A DNA stretch of 64,000 bases from Streptomyces sp. TSRI0281. Lineage in GTDB: Bacteria > Actinomycetota > Actinomycetes > Streptomycetales > Streptomycetaceae. Location of the stretch: NCBI RefSeq assembly GCF_001905125.1, contig NZ_LWLE01000038.1, forward strand, positions 151,320 through 215,319, written 5' to 3'. Made by a program: the position numbers and the translations under genes. Position 1 is the first letter of the stretch. Every line of letters begins with the position of its first letter. This document shows, in pieces, positions 23,934-31,528 of the stretch. The notes under the pieces are model-generated. The model ran no database searches. It saw only the letters and a program-made list of their open reading frames with translations, and had not been told where the DNA came from.

Positions 23934-24031
23934 CACGTACCACCAGCACTGCCCGCCCCACCAGTACCACCAGCACCGCACACGCCACCAGTACCACCAG
24001 CACCGCACACGCCACCAGTACCACCAGCACC
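23934..24031. repeat. 27-bp tandem repeat upstream of the sugar-binding lipoprotein gene
   Basis: A 27-bp unit beginning CCACCAGTACCACCAGCACC is repeated exactly at 23958 and 23985. A shortened third copy starts at 24012 and a diverged copy precedes at about 23934. It fills most of the gap between the SDR and the binding-protein genes. Confidence 0.85.
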
Positions 24032-24120
24032 CCCCGCACCGCAGAATGAGCCGCCCCACCCGCACAGCCCCGCACCGCCGAAATACTCCGAGCCAGTACT
24101 CCACGAAGGACGGGACCCCC

Positions 24121-25161
24121 ATGAGAGTGCGTACGACGAGTGCGGCAGCCTGTGCCGTACTGCTGGCCGTCACAGCCCTTGCGGGCTGCAACCGCGACTC
24201 CGCCGACAGCGGGGACGGTGGCGGAAAGGTCGGCATCGACCTGCCGCGCAGCGACAGCGATTTCTGGAACTCCTACCAGCAGTACGTGGAGAAGGGTGTC
24301 AAGGGCGGGGAGGTCAAGGCCCTTCCGCTGACCAACTCGCAGAACGACATCGGCAAGCTCGTCGCCAATGTCCAGACGTTCACCGACCAGGGCGCCAAGG
24401 CCGTCGTGATGGCTCCGCAGGACACCGGTGCGATAGCCGAGACGCTCAACACGCTGAACGAGAAGAAGATCCCGGTCATCAGCGTCGACACCCGCCCTGA
24501 GAAGGGCAGCATCTACATGGTGGTGCGCGCCGACAACAAGGCGTACGGCGCCAACGCCTGCAAGTACCTCGGTGAACAGCTCAAGGGCAAGGGCAAGGTC
24601 GTCGAGTTCCAGGGCGACCTCTCCTCGATCAACGGGCGCGACCGCTCCCAGGCGTTCAAGGAGTGCATGGACAAGGACTTCCCCGACATCGAGGTCTTCG
24701 AGCTGGCCACGGAGTGGAAGGGCGATGTCGCCTCTGCCAAGCTCCAGTCGACGCTGGCCGCGCACCCCGACATCAACGGCATCTACATGCAGGCGGGCGG
24801 GGTGTTCCTCCAGCCCACACTCGCCCTCCTGGAGCAGAAGAAGCTGCTGAAGCCGGCCGGTACGCCGGGCCACATCACGATCATCTCCAACGACGGCATC
24901 CCGGAGGAGTTCGACGCCATCAAGGCCGGGAAGATCGACGCGACGATCTCCCAGCCCGCCGACCTCTACGCGAAGTACGCCCTGTACTACGCCAAGGCGG
25001 CCCTGGAGGGGAAGACCTTCAAGGAAGGTCCGACCGACCACGACTCGAACATCATCAAGATCCCGGGCGGTTTCGAGGACCAGCTCCCGGCGCCCCTGGT
25101 GACCAAGGAGAACGTCGACGACCCGAAGCTGTGGGCCAATCAGCTGGAGAAGAAGAGCTAG
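24121..25161 (+). CDS. Sugar ABC transporter substrate-binding lipoprotein
   Basis: 346-residue periplasmic-binding-protein-type lipoprotein of the ribose/LacI-like group (type 1 fold). The signal peptide ends in the lipobox LAGC with the lipidated cysteine at residue 23. Typical motifs are DSDFWNSYQQYVEKGV, VVMAPQDTGAIAETLN, VISVDTRP and IISNDGIPEEFDAIKAG. It is expected to sit on the outer face of the membrane and deliver a sugar to the ATPase and permease encoded next. The neighbours suggest L-fucose or a similar 6-deoxy sugar. ATG at 24121 follows GAAGGA at the upper limit of spacing. Confidence 0.9.
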   Translation: MRVRTTSAAACAVLLAVTALAGCNRDSADSGDGGGKVGIDLPRSDSDFWNSYQQYVEKGVKGGEVKALPLTNSQNDIGKLVANVQTFTDQGAKAVVMAPQDTGAIAETLNTLNEKKIPVISVDTRPEKGSIYMVVRADNKAYGANACKYLGEQLKGKGKVVEFQGDLSSINGRDRSQAFKECMDKDFPDIEVFELATEWKGDVASAKLQSTLAAHPDINGIYMQAGGVFLQPTLALLEQKKLLKPAGTPGHITIISNDGIPEEFDAIKAGKIDATISQPADLYAKYALYYAKAALEGKTFKEGPTDHDSNIIKIPGGFEDQLPAPLVTKENVDDPKLWANQLEKKS

Positions 25162-25163
25162 CC

Positions 25164-26681
25164 ATGAACCAGGCACCACCACCTGCCGTACAGGCGACAG
25201 GCATCGTCAAACGCTTCGGACCCACGGTGGCACTGGACGGCGTCGAGCTCACGGTGCGGCCCGGCGAGTCCCACGCGCTCGTCGGCCGCAACGGCGCGGG
25301 CAAGTCCACCCTCGTCAGCGTCCTCACCGGACTCCACCGGGCGGACGAGGGCACCGTGACCTTCGGCGGGGAGCCGTCGCCCGCCTTCGGGGACACCATG
25401 GCCTGGCAGTCCAGGATCGCCTGCGTCTACCAGAAGTCCATGGTCGTCCCGGACCTGACCGTCGCCGAGAACCTCTTCCTCAACCGCTTCGACGACAACG
25501 CCCGCTGGATCAGCTGGGGCAGGCTCCGCAGGCGTGCCGAGGCACTGCTCGCCGAGTACGGGGTCCAGGTCGACCCCAACGCGCGCGCCCGGGATCTCGC
25601 CGTGGAGCAGCGGCAGTTCGTGGAGATCGCCCGCGCGCTGTCCTTCGGCGCCCGGCTGATCGTCCTGGACGAACCGACCGCGCAGCTCGACGCCCGCGGG
25701 ATCGGGCGGCTCTTCGACAAGCTGCGGGAACTCCAGTGCCAGGGAGTGGCGTTCCTGTTCATCTCCCACCATCTCCAGGAGGTGTACGAGCTGTGCACCG
25801 CCGTCACCGTCTACCGTGACGCCCGCCATGTGCTGACCGCCCCGGTCGCCGACATCGGCAAGGCCGATCTGGTCGCGGCGATGACGGGGGAGCAGGGCAG
25901 CGGCGCGGGCGCCTGGCACGCCACCGGCGTGGGCGCGGTCGACGAGTCGGCCGCCCCCGTGCTGCGTACCGAACAGCTTTCCCTGGCAGGCGAGTTCGAG
26001 GCGATCGACCTCCAGGTGCGCCCCGGCGAGGTGCTCGGCCTCGCGGGCTCGGCGGCCAGTGGCAACACCGCGCTCGGCGAGACGCTGGCCGGGATGCGCA
26101 AGGCGACCGGCGGCACGATCTCCGTGCACGGCAGCGCCGTACGGCCCGGCAGCGTGCCGCACGCCCTGGACGCCGGGATCGGGTACATCCCCGAGGACCG
26201 CCACGACCAGGGGCTCGTGCTGGACCGCAGCGTCGCCGAGAACGCCACCCTCACGGTCACCGACCAGCTGGGTCCGTGGGGGACCGTACTGCCCTCCCGC
26301 ACCCGGCAGTTCGCCCGGTCGATGATCGCCTCGCTCGACATCAAGACCCAGGGGCCCGAGCAGCCGGTCTCCGGGCTCTCCGGCGGCAACCAGCAGAAGG
26401 TGGTGGTCGCCCGTGCGCTGGCCCGCGGACCGAGCGCGCTGGTCGCGGTCCGGCCCACGGCGGGGGTGGACATCAAGTCCAAGGACTCGCTGCTGGGTGT
26501 GGTCCGGCGGGTCGCCGACGAAGGAAACGCGGCAGTGATCATCTCGGACGAGCTGGACGATCTACGGGTCTGCGACCGGGTACTCGCCCTGTTCCACGGG
26601 CGGGTCGTCGCGTCGTTCGCAAGCGGGTGGACCGACGGGGAACTCGTCGCCGCCATGGAAGGTGTGGGGGAAAGGGAATGA
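25164..26681 (+). CDS. Sugar ABC transporter ATP-binding protein, two nucleotide-binding domains
   Basis: 505-residue RbsA/MglA-type ATPase with two fused nucleotide-binding domains that powers sugar import on the cytosolic face. Domain 1 is complete: GRNGAGKST (about residues 40-48), a signature region at DLAVEQRQFVEIARAL and Walker B IVLDEPTAQLD. Domain 2 is degenerate: its P-loop reads GSAASGNTALGE, and the Walker B position is VAVRPTAGVD, without the aspartate and glutamate, although the signature SGLSGGNQQK is perfect. Asymmetry between the two domains is known in this family. ATG starts two bases after the lipoprotein stop. The permease gene overlaps its end (ATGA). Confidence 0.9.
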   Translation: MNQAPPPAVQATGIVKRFGPTVALDGVELTVRPGESHALVGRNGAGKSTLVSVLTGLHRADEGTVTFGGEPSPAFGDTMAWQSRIACVYQKSMVVPDLTVAENLFLNRFDDNARWISWGRLRRRAEALLAEYGVQVDPNARARDLAVEQRQFVEIARALSFGARLIVLDEPTAQLDARGIGRLFDKLRELQCQGVAFLFISHHLQEVYELCTAVTVYRDARHVLTAPVADIGKADLVAAMTGEQGSGAGAWHATGVGAVDESAAPVLRTEQLSLAGEFEAIDLQVRPGEVLGLAGSAASGNTALGETLAGMRKATGGTISVHGSAVRPGSVPHALDAGIGYIPEDRHDQGLVLDRSVAENATLTVTDQLGPWGTVLPSRTRQFARSMIASLDIKTQGPEQPVSGLSGGNQQKVVVARALARGPSALVAVRPTAGVDIKSKDSLLGVVRRVADEGNAAVIISDELDDLRVCDRVLALFHGRVVASFASGWTDGELVAAMEGVGERE

Positions 26682-27721
26682 CCGGGACGATACAGCCGTC
26701 CGTCGCCGACGACGGCATCAAGAGCGGGGCGGGGGACGGCAGCCCGCGCGGCCGGCTGGCGCTGATCCGGTGGAGCGACTTCTCGCTGGTGCCGGTGATC
26801 CTGGTGCTGATGGTGATCGGGTTCATCGTCTCGCCGGTGTTCCTCACCTCCAACAACCTGATCAGCGTCGTCCAGCAGTCCTCCGAGCTGAGCCTGCTCG
26901 TGCTCGGCCAGGCACTGATCCTCATCTGTGGCCGGATGGACCTGTCCCTGGAATCGACGATCGGCATCGCGCCCGTCGTCGCCATGTGGCTGGTGCTCCC
27001 CACGGACGGCGGCCGCTTCGCCGGTCTGGAGCTCTTCCCGGCCTGGTCGGCGATTCCGCTCTGCCTGCTCGTCGGCCTGCTCGTGGGCGTGATCAACGGC
27101 TTCCTGATCCTCAAGCTCCGGGTCAACGGCTTCATCGCCACGCTCGGCATGCTCACCATGCTGCGCGGCCTCCACATCGGCATCACCGAGGGCAAGTCGA
27201 TCACCGACGTCCCGGAGTCCTTCCGCTACCTGGGCAAGAGCGAGTGGTTCGGCGCCCCGGCCGCTGTCTGGATCTGCCTGGCGCTGTTCGCGATCGGCGG
27301 TGCGGCGCTGGCCTGGCTGCGTCACGGGCGCTCGCTGTACGCCATCGGCGGCAACCCGGAGGCGGCGCGGGCGGCCGGAATCCGGGTCGACCGGATCACC
27401 TGGATCGTGCTGGCCATCGGCGGACTGCTGGCTGCCTTCGCGGGCATCCTCTACACCGGCCACTACGGATCGGTCGCGGCCACCCAGGGCAACGGCTGGA
27501 TCTTCCAGGTGTTCGCCGCCGCGGTGATCGGCGGCATCAGCCTCAAGGGCGGGCGCGGCACGCTGTTCGGTGCCCTGACCGGCGTACTGACGCTTCAGCT
27601 GGTGGTCAATGTGATGACCCTCGGCGGTGTGCCGGCCCTGTGGAACCAGTTCCTCAACGGTGCGATCATCATCGTCGCGCTGGTCATCTCCCGCTTCGCG
27701 AGCGGAGAGAAGCAGGACTGA
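26678..27721 (+). CDS. Sugar ABC transporter permease (RbsC type)
   Basis: 347-residue integral membrane protein with about ten predicted helices after a hydrophilic start of about 30 residues. It is the channel subunit for the preceding ATPase. Family motifs include ALILICGRMDLSLESTIGIAPVVA, NGFIATLGMLTMLRGL, the coupling segment RHGRSLYAIGGNPEAARAAGI and VIGGISLKGGRGTLFGALTGV. The start overlaps the ATPase stop by ATGA. A 19-bp hairpin 35 bases downstream closes the operon. Confidence 0.92.
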   Translation: MTGTIQPSVADDGIKSGAGDGSPRGRLALIRWSDFSLVPVILVLMVIGFIVSPVFLTSNNLISVVQQSSELSLLVLGQALILICGRMDLSLESTIGIAPVVAMWLVLPTDGGRFAGLELFPAWSAIPLCLLVGLLVGVINGFLILKLRVNGFIATLGMLTMLRGLHIGITEGKSITDVPESFRYLGKSEWFGAPAAVWICLALFAIGGAALAWLRHGRSLYAIGGNPEAARAAGIRVDRITWIVLAIGGLLAAFAGILYTGHYGSVAATQGNGWIFQVFAAAVIGGISLKGGRGTLFGALTGVLTLQLVVNVMTLGGVPALWNQFLNGAIIIVALVISRFASGEKQD

Positions 27722-27754
27722 GCGGACCGCCTCGCGGGAGCGGGCGGGCCATGC

Positions 27755-27796
27755 CGTACGGGCCGGTGGGTGAGGTGTCACCCACCGGCCCGTACG
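27755..27796. terminator. Strong hairpin closing the fuconate/ABC operon
   Basis: A perfect 19-bp stem starting CGTACGGGCCGGTGGGTGA is closed by a GGTG loop. It lies between the convergent permease and GntR genes. Confidence 0.8.
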
Positions 27797-27798
27797 TA

Positions 27799-27891
27799 TG
27801 TCATGGCGTCTGAGAGGCTCGATGGGACGTTCCCGGTGTCATGGCGTCCGGAGAAGCTCGATGGGACGTCCCCGTGTCATGGACTCCGGAG
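27799..27891. repeat. 38-bp direct tandem repeat
   Basis: A 38-bp unit beginning TGTCATGGCGTC occurs at 27799 and 27837, with a shortened copy at 27875 (TGTCATGGACTCCGGAGA). Copies 1 and 2 share GCTCGATGGGACGT. It is noncoding and lies between the hairpin and the end of the GntR gene. Confidence 0.8.
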
Positions 27892-27920
27892 AGGGCGCGG
27901 CCGCCGCGCCCGTACGAGCC

Positions 27921-28592
27921 TCACAGCGTGGACCTGAGCCACTGCTCCACGCTCGCCACATGCACCGTCGCCCAGGCCCGTGCGGCCTCCGCGTCCCGGT
28001 CCCGCAGCGCGGCGAGGATCGCCCGGTGCTCGTGCAGGGTGCGGCTGACGGCGTCCTCCTGTGTCAGGCCGCGCCAGACCCGCGCCCGCGTGGTCGGCCC
28101 GGAGAGTCCGTCGAGCAGGGAGCAGAGCACCGAATTGCCGGAGGACTGCACGATCCCGCGGTGGAAGTCCAGGTCGGCCGCGACCAGCTCCTCGACCGAC
28201 GGCTGTCCGCCCAGGGCGTCCAACTGGGCTCCGAGCACGTCGAGTTGGGTCTCGCTGATCCGGCCCGCCGCCATCGCCGTCGCGGCCGGTTCCAGGATCC
28301 GGCGCACCGCGAGGAATTCCAGCACCGTGTCGTCGCGGTGGAAGTCCACCACGAAGCTCAGCGCCTCCAGGAGCAGCTGCGGGTCCAGGCTGGTGACGTA
28401 GGTGCCGTCGCCCTGCCGCACATCGAGGATCCGGATCAGCGACAGGGCGCGCACCGCCTCCCGCAGGGAGTTGCGCGACAGCCCCAGTTCCGCGGCCAGT
28501 TCACTCTCCTTGGGCAGTCGGTCGCCGGGACGTAGCGCACCCGAGACGATCATTCCCTTGATCTTCTCGATCGCCTCGTCGGTGACAGCCAT
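27921..28592 (-). CDS. GntR-family (FadR/FCD) regulator of the fuconate cluster
   Basis: 223-residue repressor. An N-terminal winged helix (about residues 5-70, RLPKESELAAELGLSRNSLREAVRALSLIRIL) is followed by the all-helical FCD ligand domain, whose metal or ligand histidines are in DLDFHRGIV and HEHRAIL. ATG at 28592 has AGGAGG six bases upstream. Its promoter region carries AGACATCCGATGTCT, whose halves recur before the fuconate dehydratase gene. It probably represses itself and the fuconate/ABC operon and is released by a sugar acid; this is inferred from the shared sites and position. Confidence 0.88.
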   Translation of the reverse strand: MAVTDEAIEKIKGMIVSGALRPGDRLPKESELAAELGLSRNSLREAVRALSLIRILDVRQGDGTYVTSLDPQLLLEALSFVVDFHRDDTVLEFLAVRRILEPAATAMAAGRISETQLDVLGAQLDALGGQPSVEELVAADLDFHRGIVQSSGNSVLCSLLDGLSGPTTRARVWRGLTQEDAVSRTLHEHRAILAALRDRDAEAARAWATVHVASVEQWLRSTL

Positions 28593-28620
28593 GACGGTCC
28601 TCCTGGATTCGGACTGGATT

Positions 28621-28635
28621 AGACATCCGATGTCT
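28621..28635. promoter_or_regulatory. Palindromic candidate operator of the GntR regulator
   Basis: AGACATC C GATGTCT is a perfect 7-bp inverted repeat with one central base, 29 bases upstream of the GntR start codon. The core ACATCCGATGT matches the half sites before the fuconate dehydratase gene. Confidence 0.6.
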
Positions 28636-28696
28636 GGCTCCATTATGCGGGTCCGGACACCCGAAAGAGCAGCCTCCGCCCCAGCCGTGGTGCTGG

Positions 28697-29755
28697 TCAC
28701 TCCCAGAGGGAGGACGGTGCCTCGCGCCGTACGACGGGGGCGATCTCCTCGGCGAACCTCTCCAGGGTCTCCAGCTGTTCCCCGTGGCTCAGTCCGAAGC
28801 CGTCCACGGTGATCGACTGGAGGTCGTGACGGTACACCGCGTGGTAGCCGAGGATCTTGTCGATGATCTGCTGCGGGCTGCCGATCAGCTGAGGTCCGTT
28901 CTCCATCGCGTCCTCGATCGTCCGGAACGGGGTGTTGTACCCGGCCCGGCCCGCCAGCTGGGGCTTGAACGTCTGCCGCACCCGTGCCTCGTACAGCTCC
29001 TTGTACCGTCCGACGGCCTCCCGCGCACTGTTCGCGATCAGCAGCCCGCCCGAGCCCGCCGCCACATGCGCGTCGGCCGGATCGTGCCCGTACGCCTCGA
29101 ACCGCTCCCGGTAGTGGTCGATCAGCCGCGCGTACGCCTCGCGTGGCTGGATGGCGTTGGCCGTGAACAGCGGATCACCGTGCTTGGCCGCCAGTTCGGG
29201 GGAGTTGAGGCTGGTCGCCGAGCCGTGCCAGACGCGGGGCGCCCCGGCGTACGGACGCGGCACCGTCGTCACGTTCTTCAGCGGCGGACGGAACTCGCCC
29301 TCCCAGTCCACGCCCTCCTCCGTCCACAGCCGCCGCAGCAGTTCGTACTTCTCCTCCTGGAGGTCCCACTGACGGTCCTCGTCGAGCCCGAAGAGGTCGA
29401 AGTGCCCGGCCTCGGCGCCCTTTCCGACGACCAGTTCGAGCCGCCCCCGGGAGAGCTGGTCGAGCGTCGCGAAGTCCTCGGCGACCCGCACCGGGTCGAG
29501 GATCGCGACGACCGTGACCCCGGTCAGCAGCCTGATGACGCGCGTACGGGCGGCGATCGCGCCCAGCACCACGCTCGGGCCGGAGGAGAGGAACGGCCCG
29601 GCGTGCCGCTCGCCGATCGCGTACGCGTCGAAACCGAGGCGCTCCGCCGCCGTACCGGTTTCGATCACCTCCTCGAACCGGTCGGCGGCCGAGGGGAGTT
29701 CACCGGTCAGCGGGTGCGGGGCGTGGCCGATCAGGGAAAGTACGGAGAATTTCAT
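28697..29755 (-). CDS. LLM-class flavin-dependent oxidoreductase
   Basis: 352-residue luciferase-like monooxygenase (TIM barrel). Visible family segments are the start MKFSVLSLIGHAPHP, GFDAYAIGERHAGPF, TRVIRLLTGVTVVAILDPVRVAEDFATLDQLS (broken by turns), RLELVVGKGAEAGHFDLFG and the end GFGLSHGEQLETLERFAEEI. The cofactor is probably FMN. ATG at 29755 lies just after GGAGG; the upstream frame extension lacks support. The substrate is unknown. It points away from the glycerol operon and toward the GntR gene, from which it is separated by the operator region, so it is not clearly part of the fuconate regulon. Confidence 0.82.
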   Translation of the reverse strand: MKFSVLSLIGHAPHPLTGELPSAADRFEEVIETGTAAERLGFDAYAIGERHAGPFLSSGPSVVLGAIAARTRVIRLLTGVTVVAILDPVRVAEDFATLDQLSRGRLELVVGKGAEAGHFDLFGLDEDRQWDLQEEKYELLRRLWTEEGVDWEGEFRPPLKNVTTVPRPYAGAPRVWHGSATSLNSPELAAKHGDPLFTANAIQPREAYARLIDHYRERFEAYGHDPADAHVAAGSGGLLIANSAREAVGRYKELYEARVRQTFKPQLAGRAGYNTPFRTIEDAMENGPQLIGSPQQIIDKILGYHAVYRHDLQSITVDGFGLSHGEQLETLERFAEEIAPVVRREAPSSLWE

Positions 29756-29849
29756 GACCTCCACTGTCCCCGCGGCATATTGCGCGCGTATGGCGGCCGT
29801 ATGGCACATATCCGGGCAGGGGTGCGGTGCGGCGTCCCGGATACGCGGA

Positions 29850-29884
29850 CGGGGGCGCCTCCCCGCCAGTGGGAAGCGCCCCCG
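29850..29884 (-). terminator. Hairpin closing the glycerol operon
   Basis: CGGGGGCGC and GCGCCCCCG pair with an inner TCCC/GGGA stem, 29 bases after the glpD stop on the minus strand. Confidence 0.7.
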
Positions 29885-29912
29885 TGCACCCGCCCCGATG
29901 CCGGTCCGGTGA

Positions 29913-31523
29913 TCAGTCCCGGCCGGCCAGCATGTCGTCGACCCTGCCGCGGATCTCGTCGGTCGCGAGCCCCCGGATCGTCAGTGTCGTACGGCGGCGC
30001 AGCACATCGTCCGCCGTCTCGGCCCACTCGTGGTCGCGGGCGTAGGCGACCTGGGCCCAGATCTCCGGCGCGTCCGGGTGGACGCGCTCGGCCAGCGCCG
30101 GGTTCTCGTTGGCCAGGCGCGCGATGTCGAAGGACAGCGAACCGTAGTGGGTGGCCAGGTGCCGTGCGGTGTCGGGCGACATCCGGGGACCGGAGGCACC
30201 GCCGTCGACCAGGAGCCGGTGCGCGACCGCGGCGGGGTTGGATATCCCGGGCAGCGGAAGCTTCCGCGGCAGCCGCGCCATCGGCTCCATGTCCTCCGCC
30301 AGCGGGTGCCCCGGCAGCGCGGCGAGCTTGTTCATCACGGTGCGGCCGATGTGGCGGAACGTCGTCCACTTGCCGCCCGCGACCGACAGCATGCCGCCGC
30401 GGCCCTCCGTCACGACCGTCTCGCGCTTCGCCTTGGACGTGTCGCCGGGGCCGCCGGGCAGCACCCGCAGACCCGCGAAGGAGTACGTGATCAGATCGCG
30501 GGACAGCTGCTGGTCCCGGATCGAGAACGCCGCCTCGTCCAGGATCTGCGCCGTGTCCGCCTCGGTCACCGCGACATCGCCCGGGTCGCCCTCGTACTCC
30601 TCGTCGGTCGTCCCGAGCAGCAGCATGTCCTCCCACGGCAGGGCGAACGTGATGCGGTACTTGTCGATCGGGGTGGCCAGTGCCGCCTTCCAGGGGCGGG
30701 TGCGCCTGAGCACCAGGTGCGCGCCCTTGGACAGACGTATGGAAGGCGCCGCGTTCGGGTCCTCCATCTTCCGCAGGTGATCGACCCACGGTCCCGTCGC
30801 GTTCAGCACGAGCCGGGCGGTGACCCCGAACTCCGTGCCGTCCGTGCGGTCCGACAGATCGGCGCCCGTGACCCGGCCCCTGGTGAACCGGAGGCCGGTC
30901 ACCGCCGCGTGGTTGAGGACGGCCGCACCCGCCTCGACGGCCGCACGGACCGTCATCAGCGCCATGCGGGCGTCGTTCATCTGGTCGTCGCCGTAGACCG
31001 CGACGGCCTTCAGATTGTCCGTACGCAGCTCGGGGACGTCGCGCTGCGCCTTCGCGGGGCTGATCACATGGCCGACGCCGTCACCGAACGCGGACAGCGC
31101 CGAGTACGCGAACACGCCCGCACCGAGCTTCGCCGCGCCGTGCGGCCCGCCCTTGTAGACCGGCAGGTAGAAGGTGAGCGGATTGGCCAGGTGCGGGGCG
31201 ACCTCGCGGGAGACCGCGCGCCGTTCGAAGTGGTTCTCCGCCACCAGCTTCACCGCGCCGGTCTGCAGGTAGCGCAGACCGCCGTGGAGCAGCTTGGAGG
31301 AGGCGGAGGAGGTCGCCCCGGCGAAGTCACCGGCGTCCACCAGCGCCACCCGCAGTCCGGACTGCGCGGCGTGCCAGGCGGTGGAGATGCCCAGGATGCC
31401 GCCGCCGATGACCAGGAGGTCGTACGTCGCCTTGGAGAGCTGCTCCCGAGTCTCGGCGCGGCTCGGGAGGGAGCCGGAGGCCGGGTGCGTCCCGAGTGCG
31501 GGGACGCTCTGCAGGGTGGTCAT
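29913..31523 (-). CDS. glpD: Glycerol-3-phosphate dehydrogenase (FAD)
   Basis: 536-residue membrane-associated flavoenzyme that oxidises glycerol-3-phosphate to dihydroxyacetone phosphate and feeds electrons to quinone. The FAD loop is VIGGGILGISTAWHAA near residue 40, followed by TSSASSKLLHGGLRYLQ (substrate/FAD site). LSKGAHLVL and GGKWTTFRHIG are further GlpD signatures. ATG at 31523 has GAGGAG seven bases upstream; the frame continues upstream antisense to glpK without support. It is the last gene of the glpF-glpK-glpD operon, starting five bases after the glpK stop. Confidence 0.93.
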   Translation of the reverse strand: MTTLQSVPALGTHPASGSLPSRAETREQLSKATYDLLVIGGGILGISTAWHAAQSGLRVALVDAGDFAGATSSASSKLLHGGLRYLQTGAVKLVAENHFERRAVSREVAPHLANPLTFYLPVYKGGPHGAAKLGAGVFAYSALSAFGDGVGHVISPAKAQRDVPELRTDNLKAVAVYGDDQMNDARMALMTVRAAVEAGAAVLNHAAVTGLRFTRGRVTGADLSDRTDGTEFGVTARLVLNATGPWVDHLRKMEDPNAAPSIRLSKGAHLVLRRTRPWKAALATPIDKYRITFALPWEDMLLLGTTDEEYEGDPGDVAVTEADTAQILDEAAFSIRDQQLSRDLITYSFAGLRVLPGGPGDTSKAKRETVVTEGRGGMLSVAGGKWTTFRHIGRTVMNKLAALPGHPLAEDMEPMARLPRKLPLPGISNPAAVAHRLLVDGGASGPRMSPDTARHLATHYGSLSFDIARLANENPALAERVHPDAPEIWAQVAYARDHEWAETADDVLRRRTTLTIRGLATDEIRGRVDDMLAGRD

Positions 31524-31528
31524 GGTGA

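Noticed and set aside
23934..24031. 27-bp repeats considered as a CRISPR array or a His/Gln-rich coding region
   Set aside because: No spacers; the translated frame joins two unrelated genes and lacks a start, so it is treated as a noncoding minisatellite.
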